Below are positions 22,456-35,127 of a stretch of 64,000 nucleotides of DNA, one piece after another. Source of the DNA: Deroplatys truncata (Eukaryota; Arthropoda; Insecta; Mantodea; Mantidae); contig CM060978.1 of assembly GCA_030765065.1 (NCBI GenBank), positions 60,404,421 through 60,468,420 on the forward strand, read 5' to 3'. Each line of letters begins with the position of its first letter. Positions within the stretch are counted from its first letter, which is position 1. A model generated the notes under the pieces. It was not told the DNA's origin and did no database searches. It worked only from the letters and a program-made list of their open reading frames with translations. The translations under genes were made by a program, and so were the position numbers.

Positions 22456-25400
22456 AAAGTGAAGTAACAGGATAATTGAAACATTAGTAACATTAGACTG
22501 AGAACTTAGTAAAGTGACAGGAAAAACTGAACTAGATCACATAAGTGAAATGACAGTGAGAATTAAGAGAAGTGACAGGAAAAATTGAACTAGATCACAT
22601 TAGTGAAATGACAGTGAGAACTATGTGAAGTGACAGGAAACATAGAACTAATTCACATTAGTGAAATGACAGTGAGAACTAAGCGAAGTGACAGGAAACA
22701 TATAACTAATTCACATTAGTGAAATGACAGTGAGAACTAAGGGAAGTGACAGGAAACATTGAACTAGTTCACATTAGTAAAATGATAGCCAGAACTAAGG
22801 GAAGTGACAGGAAATATTGAACTAGATCACATTACTGAAATGATAGCCAGAACTAAAAGAAGTGACAGGAAACATTGAACTAGACCACATTAGTGAAATG
22901 ATAGTGAGAACTAAGAGAAGTGACAGGAAACATTATACTAGAACACATTAGTGAAATGATAGTTGAACTTAGTGAAGTGACAGGAAAAATTGAACTAGAC
23001 CACATTAGTGAAATGATAGCGAGAACTCAGATAAGTGCCAGAAAACATTTAGCTAGACCACATTAGTGAAATGATAGCCAGAACGTAGTGAAGTGACAGG
23101 AAAAATTGAACTAGACCACATTAGTGAAATGATAGTCAGAACTAAGGAAAGTGACAGGAAACGTTGAACTAGATCACATTAGTGAAACGATAGCCAGAAC
23201 TAATGAAAGTGACAAAAAACATTCAACTAGATCACATTAGTGAAATGATTGCATGAACTAAGGGAAGTGACAGGAAACATTGAACTAGATCACATTAGTG
23301 AAATGATAGCGAGAACTAAGGGAAGTGACAGGAAACATTGAACCAGATCACATTAGTGAAATGATTGCCAGAACTAAGAGAAGTAACAGGAAACATTGAA
23401 CTAGACCACATTAGTGAAATGATAGTGAGAACTAAGAGAAGTGACAGGAAACATTATACTAGAACACATTAGTGAAATGATAGTTGAACTTAGTGAAGTG
23501 ACAGGAAAAATTGAACTAGACCACATTAGTGAAATGATAGCGAGAACTCAGATAAGTGCCAGAAAACATTTAGCTAGACCACATTAGTGAAATGATAGCC
23601 AGAACGTAGTGAAGTGACAGGAAAAATTGAACTAGACCACATTAGTGAAATGATAGTCAGAACTAAGGAAAGTGACAGGAAACGTTGAACTAGATCACAT
23701 TAGTGAAATGATAGTCAGAACTAAGGGAAGTGACAGGAAACATTGAACTAGATCACATTAGTGAAATGATAGCCAGAACTAAGGGAAGTGACAGGAAACA
23801 TTGAACTAGATCACATTAGTGAAACGATAGCCAGAACTAATGAAAGTGACAAAAAACATTCAACTAGGTCACATTAGTGAAATGATTGCATGAAGTAAGG
23901 GAAGTGACAGGAAACATTGAACTAGATCACATTAGTGAAATGATAGCGAGAACTAAGGGAAGTGACAGGAAACATTGAACTAGATCACATTAGTGAAATG
24001 ATAGCCAGAACTAAGGGAAGTGACAGAAAACATTAAACTAGATCACATTAGTGAAATGATAGCCAGATCTAAGGGAAGTGACAGAAAACATTGAACTAGA
24101 TCACAACAGTGAAATGATAGCCAGAACTAAGGAAAGTGACAGGAAACACTGAACTAGATCACAATAGTGAAATTATATCCAGAACTAAGGGAAGTGACAG
24201 GAAACATTGAACTAGATCACAATAATGAAATAATATCCAGAACTAAGAGAAGTGACAGGAAACATTGAACTAGATCACATTAGTGAAATGATAGCGAGAA
24301 CTCAGAGAAGTGGCAGGGAACATTTAGCTATACCACATTAATGAAATGATAGCGAGAACTTAGTGAAGTGACAGGAGAAATTGAACTAGACCACATTAGT
24401 GAAATGATAGTCAGAACTAAGGGAAGTGACAGGAAACATTGAACTAGATCACATTAGTGAAATGATAGCGTGAACCAAGGGAAGTGACAGGAAACATTGA
24501 ACTAGACCACATTAGTGAAATGATAGCCAGAACTAAGGGAAGTGACAGGAAACATTGAACTAGATCACATTAGTGAAACGATAGCCAGATATATGGAAGT
24601 GACAAAAAACATTCAACTAGCTCACATTAGTGAAATGATCGCAAGAACTAAGGGAAGTGACAGGAAACATTGAACTAGATCACATTAGTGAAATGATAGC
24701 CAGAACTAAGGGAAGTGACAGGAAACATTGAACTAGATCACATTAGTGAAATGATAGCCAGAACTAAGGGATGTGACAGGAAACATTGAACTATATCACA
24801 TTAGTGAAATGACAGCGAGAACTTAGTAAAGTGAGTAGAAGCATTGCACTAGATCACGTTAGTGAAATGACAGTGAGAACTAAGAGAAGTGATAGGAAAC
24901 ATTGGACTACATCACATTAGTGAAATGATAGCCAGAACTAAGGGAAGTGCCAGGTAACATTGAACTATATCACAATAGTGAAATGATAGCCAGAACTAAG
25001 AGAAGTGACAGGAAACATTGAACTAGACCACATTAGTGAAATGATAGTGAGAACTAAGGGAAGTGACAGGAAACATTAAACTAGAACACATTAGTGAAAT
25101 GATAGCTGAACTTAGTGAAGTGACAGGAAAAATTGAACTAGACCACATTAGTGAAATGATAGCGAGAACTCAGAGAAGTGGAAGAGAACATTTAGCTAGA
25201 CCACATTAATGAAATGATAGCGAGAACTTAGTGAAGTGACAAGAGAAATTGAACTAGACCACATTAGTGAAATTATAGCGGGAACTAAGGAAAGTGACAG
25301 GAAACATTGAACTAGATCACATTAGTGAAATGATAGTCAGAACTAAGGGAACTGGCAGGAAACATTGAACTAGATCACATTATTGAAATGATAGCGTGAA

Positions 25401-28400
25401 CCAAGGGAAGTGACAGGAAACATTGAACTAGATCACATTAGTGAAATGATAGCCAGAACTAAGGGAAGTGACAGGAAACATTGAACTAGATCACATTAGT
25501 GAAACGATAGCCAGAACTAATGGAAGTGACAAAAAACATTCAACTAGATCACATTAGTGAAATGATTGCAAGAACTAAGGGAAGTGACATGAAACATTGA
25601 ACTAGATCACATTAGTGAAATGATAGCCAGAACTAAGGGAAGTGACACGAAACATTGAACTAGATCACATTAGTGAAACGACAGCCAGATCTAAGGGAAG
25701 TGACAGGAAACATTGAACCAGATCACAACAGTGAAATGATAGCCAGAACTAAGGGAAGTGACAGGAAACATTGAACTAGATCACAATAGTGACATGATAG
25801 CCAGAACTAAGTGAAGCGACAGGAAACATTGAAGTAGATCACATTAGTGAAATGATAGCGAGAAATAACGCAAGTGACAGGAAACATTGAACTAGATCAC
25901 ATTAGTGAAAAGATTGCCAGAACTAAGAGAAGTGACAGGAAACATTGAACTAGAACACATTAGTGAAATGATAGTGAGATCTAAGAGAAGTGACAGGAAA
26001 CATTGAACTAGATCACATTAGTGAAATGATAGTTGAACTTAGTGAAGTGACAGGAAAAATTGAACAAGACCACATTAGTGAAATGATAGCGAGAACTCAG
26101 ATAAGTGCCAGGAAATATTTAGCTAGACCACCTTAGTGAAATGATAGTCAGAACTAAGGAAAGTGACAGGAAACGTTGAACTACATCACATTAGTGAAAT
26201 TATAGTCAGAACTAAGGAAAGTGACAGGAAAATTTGAACTAGATCACATTAGTGAAATGATAGCCAGTACTAAGGGAAGTGGCAGGAAACATTGAACTAG
26301 ATCACATTATCGAAACGATGGCCAGAACTAATGGAAGTGACAAAAAACATTGAACTAAATCACATTAGTGAAATGATTGCATGAACTAAGGGAAGTGACA
26401 GGAAACATTGAACTAGATCACATTAGTGAAATGATAGCAAGAACTAAGGGAAGTGACAGGAAGCATTGAACTAGATCGTATTAGTGAAATGATAGCCAGA
26501 ACTAAGGGAAGTGACAGGAAACATTGAACTAGATCACATTAGTGAAATGATAGCCAGAACTAAGGGAAGTGACAGGAAACATTGAACTAGATCACATTAG
26601 TGAAATGATAGCCAGAACTAAGGGATGTGACAGGAAACATTGAACTATATCACATTAGTGAAATGATAGCGAGAACTTAGTGAAGTGAGTGGAAGCATTG
26701 AACTAGATCACGTTATTGAAATGACAGTGAGAACTAAGAGAAGTGATAGGATACATTGGACTACATCACATTAGTGAAATGATAGCCAGAACTAAGGGAA
26801 GTGCCAGGTAACATTGAACTATATCACAATAGTGAAATGATAGCCAGAACTAAGAGAAGTGACAGGAAACATTGAACTGGACCACATTAGTGAAATGATA
26901 GTGAGAACTAAGGGAAGTGACAGGAAACATTAAACTAGAACACATTAGTGAAATGATAGCTGAACTTAGTGAAGTGACAGGAAAAATTGAACTAGACCAC
27001 ATTAGTGAAATGATAGCGAGAACTCAGAGAAGTGGAAGAGAACATTTAGCTAGACCACATTAATGAAATGATAGCGAGAACTTAGTGAAGTGACAAGAGA
27101 AATTGAACTAGACCACATTAGTGAAATTATAGCGGGAACTAAGGAAAGTGACAGGAAACATTGAACTAGATCACATTAGTGAAATGATAGTCAGAACTAA
27201 GGGAACTGGCAGGAAACATTGAACTAGATCACATTATTGAAATGATAGCGTGAACCAAGGGAAGTGACAGGAAACATTGAACTAGATCACATTAGTGAAA
27301 TGATAGCCAGAACTAAGGGAAGTGACAGGAAACATTGAACTAGATCACATTAGTGAAACGATAGCCAGAACTAATGGAAGTGACAAAAAACATTCAACTA
27401 GATCACATTAGTGAAATGATTGCAAGAACTAAGGGAAGTGACATGAAACATTGAACTAGATCACATTAGTGAAATGATAGCCAGAACTAAGGGAAGTGAC
27501 ACGAAACATTGAACTAGATCACATTAGTGAAACGACAGCCAGATCTAAGGGAAGTGACAGGAAACATTGAACCAGATCACAACAGTGAAATGATAGCCAG
27601 AACTAAGGGAAGTGACAGGAAACATTGAACTAGATCACAATAGTGACATGATAGCCAGAACTAAGTGAAGCGACAGGAAACATTGAAGTAGATCACATTA
27701 GTGAAATGATAGCGAGAAATAACGCAAGTGACAGGAAACATTGAACTAGATCACATTAGTGAAAAGATTGCCAGAACTAAGAGAAGTGACAGGAAACATT
27801 GAACTAGAACACATTAGTGAAATGATAGTGAGATCTAAGAGAAGTGACAGGAAACATTGAACTAGATCACATTAGTGAAATGATAGTTGAACTTAGTGAA
27901 GTGACAGGAAAAATTGAACAAGACCACATTAGTGAAATGATAGCGAGAACTCAGATAAGTGCCAGGAAATATTTAGCTAGACCACCTTAGTGAAATGATA
28001 GTCAGAACTAAGGAAAGTGACAGGAAACGTTGAACTACATCACATTAGTGAAATTATAGTCAGAACTAAGGAAAGTGACAGGAAAATTTGAACTAGATCA
28101 CATTAGTGAAATGATAGCCAGTACTAAGGGAAGTGGCAGGAAACATTGAACTAGATCACATTATCGAAACGATGGCCAGAACTAATGGAAGTGACAAAAA
28201 ACATTGAACTAAATCACATTAGTGAAATGATTGCATGAACTAAGGGAAGTGACAGGAAACATTGAACTAGATCACATTAGTGAAATGATAGCAAGAACTA
28301 AGGGAAGTGACAGGAAGCATTGAACTAGATCGTATTAGTGAAATGATAGCCAGAACTAAGGGAAGTGACAGGAAACATTGAACTAGATCACATTAGTGAA

Positions 28401-29190
28401 ATGATAGCCAGAACTAAGGGAAGTGACAGGAAACATTGAACTAGATCACATTAGTGAAATGATAGCCAGAACTAAGGGATGTGACAGGAAACATTGAACT
28501 ATATCACATTAGTGAAATGATAGCGAGAACTTAGTGAAGTGAGTGGAAGCATTGAACTAGATCACGTTATTGAAATGACAGTGAGAACTAAGAGAAGTGA
28601 TAGGATACATTGGACTACATCACATTAGTGAAATGATAGCCAGAACTAAGGGAAGTGCCAGGTAACATTGAACTATATCACAATAGTGAAATGATAGCCA
28701 GAACTAAGAGAAGTGACAGGAAACATTGAACTGGACCACATTAGTGAAATGATAGTGAGAACTAAGGGAAGTGACAGGAAACATTAAACTAGAACACATT
28801 AGTGAAATGATAGCTGAACTTAGTGAAGTGACAGGAAAAATTGAACTAGACCACATTAGTGAAATGATAGCGAGAACTCAGAGAAGTGGCAGGAAACATT
28901 TACCTAGACCACATTAGTGAAATTATAGCGAGAACTTAGTGAAGTGACTGGAAAAATTGAACTAGACCACATTAGTGAAATGATAGCGTGAAGTTAGTGA
29001 ACTGAGAGGAAAAATTGAACTAGATCACATTGGTGAAGTGACAGGAAAGATTGAACTAGATCATATTAATGAATAAAAGTGAAAATTAAGTGAAGTACCT
29101 AGAAATTGAACTGGATCCCATTAGTGAAATGACAATGAAAAGTGAACTGGAACATATTAGTGAAGTGTTAGGGAAAAGTGTACAAAATCA
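22456..29190 (+). repeat. Satellite array of a ~58-bp monomer, about 115 copies
   Basis: The monomer reads roughly agtgacaggaaacattgaac, tagatcacattagtgaaatg, atagccagaactaaggga (58 bp). Variants alternate gccagaac, gcgagaac and gtgagaac, and gatcac, gaccac and gaacac. Every frame is closed by stops in each monomer, so it is non-coding. A higher-order unit of 1854 bp is visible: the variant gtgagtggaagcattg recurs at 24831, 26685 and 28539, always 1854 bp apart (32 monomers). The two units between are nearly identical by eye. A shorter duplication of about 521 bp (9 monomers) links 22931 and 23452. The array decays at its right edge after 29000. Confidence 0.95.
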
Positions 29191-29744
29191 CAATATTTTC
29201 TCTTTTTAAAATTCTGTCAACTTTCATGCGTCTCTCATGTATGTCATTGATAGCATAGAACATTTCAGGAATTAGACCTATTTTAGGCTGTTTTAAAGGT
29301 ACAATTACATTAACACATAAACTGATTGTATTTACGCATTAAACGACTGTTACAACCTTCTAACCAATCTGCTGAACGCCTTAGAGCTACAGAAGCAACT
29401 GTAATGAGGTCTGAACTCAGGTTTCGCTGCTGGTATCAATCACTCACAAAGCTGAGGTAAATAAACAAAAGGCAGGTGTTCGTTTTCCCAGCTCTACCCT
29501 TTTTCGCAAGAACTCGCTCTTGACTCACGATTTCCTTTATTCCCAGTTGTAACAGTATATAACCTACAAGAGAGCACAGTCAGTTCCCATGGTAGACAAG
29601 TGCACGTGAGAGGGCCTTTGGTTCGTAACCGGTCTAAAACAAAGATTGCTGACTGGGAACAAATGCATATCAAGCGATGAGAATACACGTTTAAGTATAG
29701 AAATATCACATTCCAATAAGGTAAGAAGCAAACTTTTTCTACCC
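29191..29744. other. Unassigned interval after the satellite
   Basis: No repeat or gene is recognised. Two overlapping minus-strand frames of 60-71 codons lack known motifs. Confidence 0.4.
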
Positions 29745-30406
29745 ACTAAGCCTTAGTCAAATATTTTAAGAGCTGGTTGCTATTTGGAGTATTCCATTCT
29801 CTTTGCATGTCCAGCACATAAAAAATGAATAACGAATTTGAGAAAAGGTATAAGTATTGGTAAATTTAAGAGCATAACAAGAAATTTTATGACATAAATT
29901 GTGTATTTTAACGCGATCTACATTTTTTGTGTTGTAACATTTTCTCTATCTCTTATCGTTTACCAATTATGCAAAAGTCGTTCACAATGAAGAATATTTT
30001 TGGAGATATTCCCAGAAAATACGAGATATTCATTTCATTTGTCATCATAATATCTTAAACATATGATATTTTAATTAAAATCGTTAGAGTCATTTTTGAG
30101 AAAATTAAAATTTTCGAAAAATGTTCCATGTAAAGGGTAATCTGGTGTGGGGGGATTTTCTTGAAAACCTTCGTGTCGCATCTCTGGAAGATACTGAACC
30201 TAAATACGAAGTTTGCTGTTTATCCGACTGTTCGTTTCTGGGTTAAGCTTTTCACAGACACACACACAAGGACATGTTTCCAAAAAGGCTTTTTTTGGAT
30301 TCAGGGGGCCTCAAAACATGTATTTCCGGTGAGATCTCAGTATCGAATTTTGGGTGGAATACAATACTTCCCCTACTTACTATACGTAGTAGAGAAAGTA
30401 AAAATT
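29745..30406 (-). repeat. REP copy, subfamily I, lacking the head
   Basis: It begins at the ttagtcaaatattttaagag segment and finishes tatacgtagtagagaaagt plus aaaaat. The core is short (cacacacacaag). Confidence 0.8.
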
Positions 30407-31194
30407 ATTTTTAGACAAAGGCCTGTTTGTGTCTGTGTGTTTGTGAAGAGCGTAAACTTGGTATTTAATCTCTGTATTCTTTCAAAGATGCGACGCGAAG
30501 ATTTCAATGAAAATCGCTCACCTCAACTAGCCTTTACATGGAACATTTTTCGGAATTTTCATTTGCTCAAAAAAGGCTGTAACGACTTTTATTATAATAC
30601 CATATATTAAGGATAATTACGTGACTAATAAAATGCATATTTTGAATTTTCTGGAAATTGCCTGTAAAGTCCCTTTTATTCCGAAGCAATTTTGTAAAAT
30701 CTTCTATAACTGGTAAACACTAAGCGATAGACGAAAGCTTACTACAACAAAAATAGTCGAGCTCTTTAAAACACACAATTTATTAAAAAAATCGTGGATT
30801 CAGGCATTTCTGGGATAGTTGTTATTAATGGTTCGAATTGTTCAATACTTGGTCATTCTTTTTCAGGTTCTGATGGTTTTCAGCTGTTTCTTGGGAAGTT
30901 ATGAAAAGACTGAAGGCAGGCATATAGCGTCCAGTTTGAAAACGTTTGGCCATTGATTTACCTTAGTACCTACAACGAAATACACCGCCGTTGTGAAAAT
31001 TACAACACCAAGAAAGCAGTCGTGCAGTGGCAGGCGTGCCGTGAGGTTGTCTGTCCGCTGTGTGTTAGTGTAACCGGTCGGCACTGGTGCGAGTTATTTG
31101 TTTGCTGTTGTGTATCGTTTTCAGTGTCTCCGAGTACACGCTTGTTTAATTGGGTATACTTTCTTTCTTGTTTCGTAAGTTCTAAACGGTAATC

Positions 31195-32409
31195 ATGGCG
31201 GTTTATAAACGTGTGAATACTCTCAAAATTCAGTTTACGACGACGGCGATTAAACCCACTGCACTAGAAATCCACCAGTGGCTAGTGAACTTCATGGGGC
31301 TTAAAGCTGATCAGGTCGACACGCTCCAGCTTCACACCAGGGAACGAGCTATCTATGTGAAATTGTTATTGGCGGTATTGTATGATAATCTTCTCTCGCG
31401 GTATAAAGAGGAACAAAATTTTACATACGCCTCCGGCGACATAACAAAAGTGAATATTACACCGGGTGATCAGCAAACAGTAAATGTTCGGGTGTTTAAC
31501 CTGCCTTCTGAGGTGCCCTTTACGGTACTGTCACAGGAACTAAGTAAATATGGTACAGTGTATGATATCCGTAGGGAAAGATGGGGCTCGCAGTATCTTC
31601 TTTCGTCTAACAACGGAGTGCATGCAGTAAAAATGGGGCTCAAACGTCATATACCGGCTAGTTTAATTATCGATTCGTATTTGATTGCCATCAGTTACAT
31701 CGGCCAACCACAGGCTTGTCATTTGTGTCATGACACTACCCACTTAAAAGCAGCTTGTCCTCTACGTGCCACGCGGCTACCTATAACTCCAAGGAATCGA
31801 CCGGTAACCTTCAGTGAGGCGGCGAGTGCTGCCACCTCTTCTGATGCAGTCGCCCAGAAGCAGGCTTCCATTATGTCACAAACGTCTGTGGTAGAACCTT
31901 TGTCGGTGAACCTTCCAGCACGCTCTTCCGATTCAGGAAGTGGTGGTCCTGCTGGGGCGGAGACATCGCTGTTGACTGCAGCAACCGAACATGCAATTGT
32001 GGACGGATCTATTACGCCCTTTGTTGATCGGATGGCGGCATTCGAAATGCCCGAGGTACCCTCTTTTTCGCACAATTCTCAGGATGGGGACATGGAGATC
32101 GTTTGTGATGAAGAAGTAGAGATATCGGCAAGTGAGGTAGCACTTTTAAGGCAAAAGCCTTCTGCTTATTTGTCTAGTCGAGATCCTCGGATACGGAGCC
32201 AGCATAGGCGGATGGATGTAGAAAGTGCCATGACACGACAGCGCTCCCAAGATGTGCAACCGTTGTCCGGTAACTCTCCGGCTCGTTCCACAACGAAAGA
32301 GGCGGACTCAGGCAAGCGGCCGGCAGTAGATGACAGCGATGATTTTGAGGATCACCAACGTTCCCCTAAACTTACAAAGGATGACCCGCACCCGGATAGT
32401 GATGATTGA
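31195..32409 (+). CDS. LINE ORF1, gag-like nucleic-acid-binding protein
   Basis: 404 residues, intact. Residues about 95-170 look like an RRM-type fold (VRVFNLPSEV near the start, then the GTVYDIRRE region). A CCHC zinc knuckle follows, C175-x2-C178-x4-H183-x4-C188. The C-terminal half is low in hydrophobics, rich in S, D and R, and probably disordered. ORF1 proteins of this layout bind element RNA and form the ribonucleoprotein needed for retrotransposition. The start is the first ATG after the leader, in the context atcATGg. The ORF is intact while ORF2 is not, which suggests fairly recent insertion with later indels or sequencing errors in ORF2. Confidence 0.85.
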   Translation: MAVYKRVNTLKIQFTTTAIKPTALEIHQWLVNFMGLKADQVDTLQLHTRERAIYVKLLLAVLYDNLLSRYKEEQNFTYASGDITKVNITPGDQQTVNVRVFNLPSEVPFTVLSQELSKYGTVYDIRRERWGSQYLLSSNNGVHAVKMGLKRHIPASLIIDSYLIAISYIGQPQACHLCHDTTHLKAACPLRATRLPITPRNRPVTFSEAASAATSSDAVAQKQASIMSQTSVVEPLSVNLPARSSDSGSGGPAGAETSLLTAATEHAIVDGSITPFVDRMAAFEMPEVPSFSHNSQDGDMEIVCDEEVEISASEVALLRQKPSAYLSSRDPRIRSQHRRMDVESAMTRQRSQDVQPLSGNSPARSTTKEADSGKRPAVDDSDDFEDHQRSPKLTKDDPHPDSDD

Positions 32410-32484
32410 GATTGTGTTGTTTCTGGAGTGCTCCCTGGTTGTTCTCCGCTTGCAACCATTGAATATACGATCCTTGCCCTTTAA

Positions 32485-33187
32485 ATGCCGGTAGGTCTTC
32501 AAATATGGGCTTCGCTCAACGTTAACGGCTTGCGACAGGTTAATAAACAACAACTTTTTGATCAGTAATGACATAGACATTTGTTTTTTACAGGAGGTGT
32601 ATCTTTGTAATCTGGATTTTTTGTATGGCTTCGATTACGAGACCAATCTTGGCCCCGAGGGTTCCGGTACGGCAATTGTTTACAGACAAGGCTTACGATT
32701 ACACAGTTTTGGATACCATCCTTCCGGTAGGGTTCTTTCGGCAGTGTATGATGACGTGACTTTCGTGAATATCTACGCACCTGCTGGTAGTAATAAACGC
32801 AAACAACGAGAGGAGTTTTTTCGGCAAGACCTCCTGACCCATATCCCATCGGGTGCTACCTTTGTACTTGTCGGTGATTTTAATTGTACGTTGGCGGCCA
32901 ACGATCAACGCGGAGCCTTTAATGGGTGTGTTACTTTGCAGCAGCTGGTGGAGCAAATGCGGTTAAAGGATACCTGGAAGCATACGCATGGTTCCGCAGT
33001 ACAATTTACTTTCGTGAGAGGCCTATCAGCATCGCGGCTGGACCGCATGTATGTGCCGGCTGAACTCTTATCACGTCTTCATCGTACAGAGATAGTGCCT
33101 GTCGCATTCAGTGATCATAATGCACTCATACATGCCTTTGAAGGTAGGGCAGCGATCTACACTAGAGGTAGAGGTTATTGGAAATAA
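32485..33187 (+). pseudogene. LINE ORF2 part 1: APE-type endonuclease, frameshifted
   Basis: ORF2 begins at the ATG at 32485 (MPVGLQIWASLNVNGLR). It changes frame near 32555, then continues open to 33187. Landmarks of the apurinic/apyrimidinic-endonuclease fold are present: LNVNGLR, FLQEV with the metal-binding Glu, VNIYAP, VGDFN, SRLDRMYV and the final SDH (near 33115). This domain nicks the target DNA for target-primed reverse transcription. The frame breaks again after GYWK at 33183, where part 2 continues in another frame. Both breaks look like single-base indels. Confidence 0.85.
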
Positions 33188-35127
33188 ATTGCTCGTTGCT
33201 TATGGATGAGGAGGTGCAAAGGGATTTCCAGGATCTTTGGTCGCGGTTGCGGGTATCCTTTCTGCTAGCACAGAATAAAGCCTTCTGGTGGGTGTGTAAA
33301 GCCAAGCCTGCGCTTCGGTATTTCTTTCGGGCTGCAGCCTGTCGTCGAGCTCTGGCTAGGAGAGAAACCATGGACTATTACCTTCAAGTCCTTCAGGAGC
33401 TACGCATACGCCAACAGCAAGGTGATGATGTTCAGTCTCTTATGAGAGGCATTAAGGAACACATTAAGGTCCGAAAATCTAACGAGTTACAGGGGTGTTT
33501 GTCCAAAGTACACTCGGCGGAAGTGGTGTTTGGGGAAAAGGCGAGTTTTTACCATCTGGCGAAGGAACGTAAACATGGTCGCCGGAAGCTCGTCACTCAT
33601 TTGGAGATTGATGGACAGAAAATTTCCACTACAGCCGGAATTCTTCGTGAAGTGCACTCCTTTTACGTCCAACGCTTCTCCGTCCCAGCGGAATGCTCCA
33701 GTGCTGCGGACGAGTATATGTCTGGGGTTGTTCCGGTTGTCCCGGAGGAGTGGCGGCAGGATACGACACCTGTTTCAGCAGCAGAGTTCATGGAAGTGAT
33801 CCAGTCGTCAAAGTTGCATGCGTCTCCAGGACCTGATGGTCTACCATATGAATTTTACAAGCACTGTTGGCGCTATATTCGGGAAGAATTACTTCAAGTT
33901 TTCCAGGTAATGTGGACCTCAGAGCGATTTCCGCCTACTTTTGCAGATGGGATAGTGGTCCAGCTTCCGAAGTGTGCGCAGCCGAAGACTCCACAGGATT
34001 ATCGGCCGATCACGTTATTGAACTGTGACTACAAGTTGTTTGTTAAAACCATTAGTGTTCGTATGCAGAAGATTCTACCCTATATACTTAGCGAGATGCA
34101 GGCTGCCGTACATAAGGGGACGGCCATTCATCATACGCTGGCGGCATTGAGAGGTGGTATATTGCACTGTGCACAGGAACAACAGTCAGCTGCAGTCATT
34201 AATTTAGACCTTGAGAAGGCCTTTGACAACGTCGTTCACGGGGCACTATGGAAACGTTTGGTTGCCTTGAAAGTGCCCGATAAGCTCCGTAATCTTATCC
34301 GAGCCCTATATGATGTTGCTTCGTCTAAGATTCTCTGCAATGGGTATCTCACAGCTGCTATACCCGTTAAACGTTCCGTCCGACAAGGTTGTCCCATGTC
34401 TATGATACTATTTGCCTTGTATGTCGATCCTTTACTTCGACGTCTTCAATCTACTCTTACCGGAATCGATGTGTATGGTCAGAGACTGGTGGTACGAGCC
34501 TACGCTGACGATATTACCGTAATGGTTACCACACCCCGCGATATTATGCGCCTAAAAGATTGTTTACAGCAATATGAGGAGAGTACCAGAATGACATTTA
34601 ATATGAGGAAGTCCGAGATATTGCCCATTGGGTTACAACCTCCGGATACATCAGTTTTGGGCATACCTGTTGTGCAGCGTACGAAGGTTCTGGGGATCTA
34701 CTTTAGTACTGACGCAGAGGATATGTGGGAATACAACTGGACGTCTCGTATTAATATCTTACGTGGTGTGATGTATCAGCAGAAAACCAGGATGCTGAAT
34801 TTGGTACAACGTATATGGTTTTGTAATAGCTTTGGGCTCAGCAGAATTTGGTTCCTTGCATCTGTTCTTCCGCCCTCAAAACGCCATTGCCAGAGAATAG
34901 AACAGATATTAGGTTATTTTATCTGGACAGGAAAGCTTTATCGTATTGCGCGTACTCAACTCCGTCTCCCTAAAGGTCAAGGTGGCTGGGGATTATTAGA
35001 GGTGGTTCGTCAGTCTCAGGCCTTGATGATTCGAATGCTCTTGCTTGCCATGAATAACCAGGGTGACCCCGTGGATATTGCGCTACAACGACAATACTCA
35101 TCTTTTTTTGAATTGGGACGAGCGTGA
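33178..35127 (+). pseudogene. LINE ORF2 part 2: reverse transcriptase domain
   Basis: 649 codons open. RT landmarks in order are: SPGPDGLPYEFY (about residue 216), YRPITLLNCDYKLF, LDLEKAFDNVVH (about residue 343, first catalytic Asp), RQGCPMSMILFALYV, and AYADD (residues 441-445, the two catalytic Asp). The KVLGIYF motif comes later. All catalytic residues are present, so the domain itself is intact, but the frame is separated from the endonuclease and from the C-terminal region. The nominal start is not a real start; it is the downstream side of the frameshift. Confidence 0.9.

Noticed and set aside
22280-22462. 60-codon ATG frame in the leader before the satellite
   Set aside because: The related leader at 13860-14060 aligns in a different frame, so the protein is not conserved.
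22456-29190. CRISPR array
   Set aside because: Monomers are contiguous 58-bp repeats with no unique spacers, and the surroundings are eukaryotic.
31728-33371. Minus-strand frames opposite the LINE ORFs
   Set aside because: They overlap the clearly identified ORF1, endonuclease and RT sequences on the plus strand and have no motifs.
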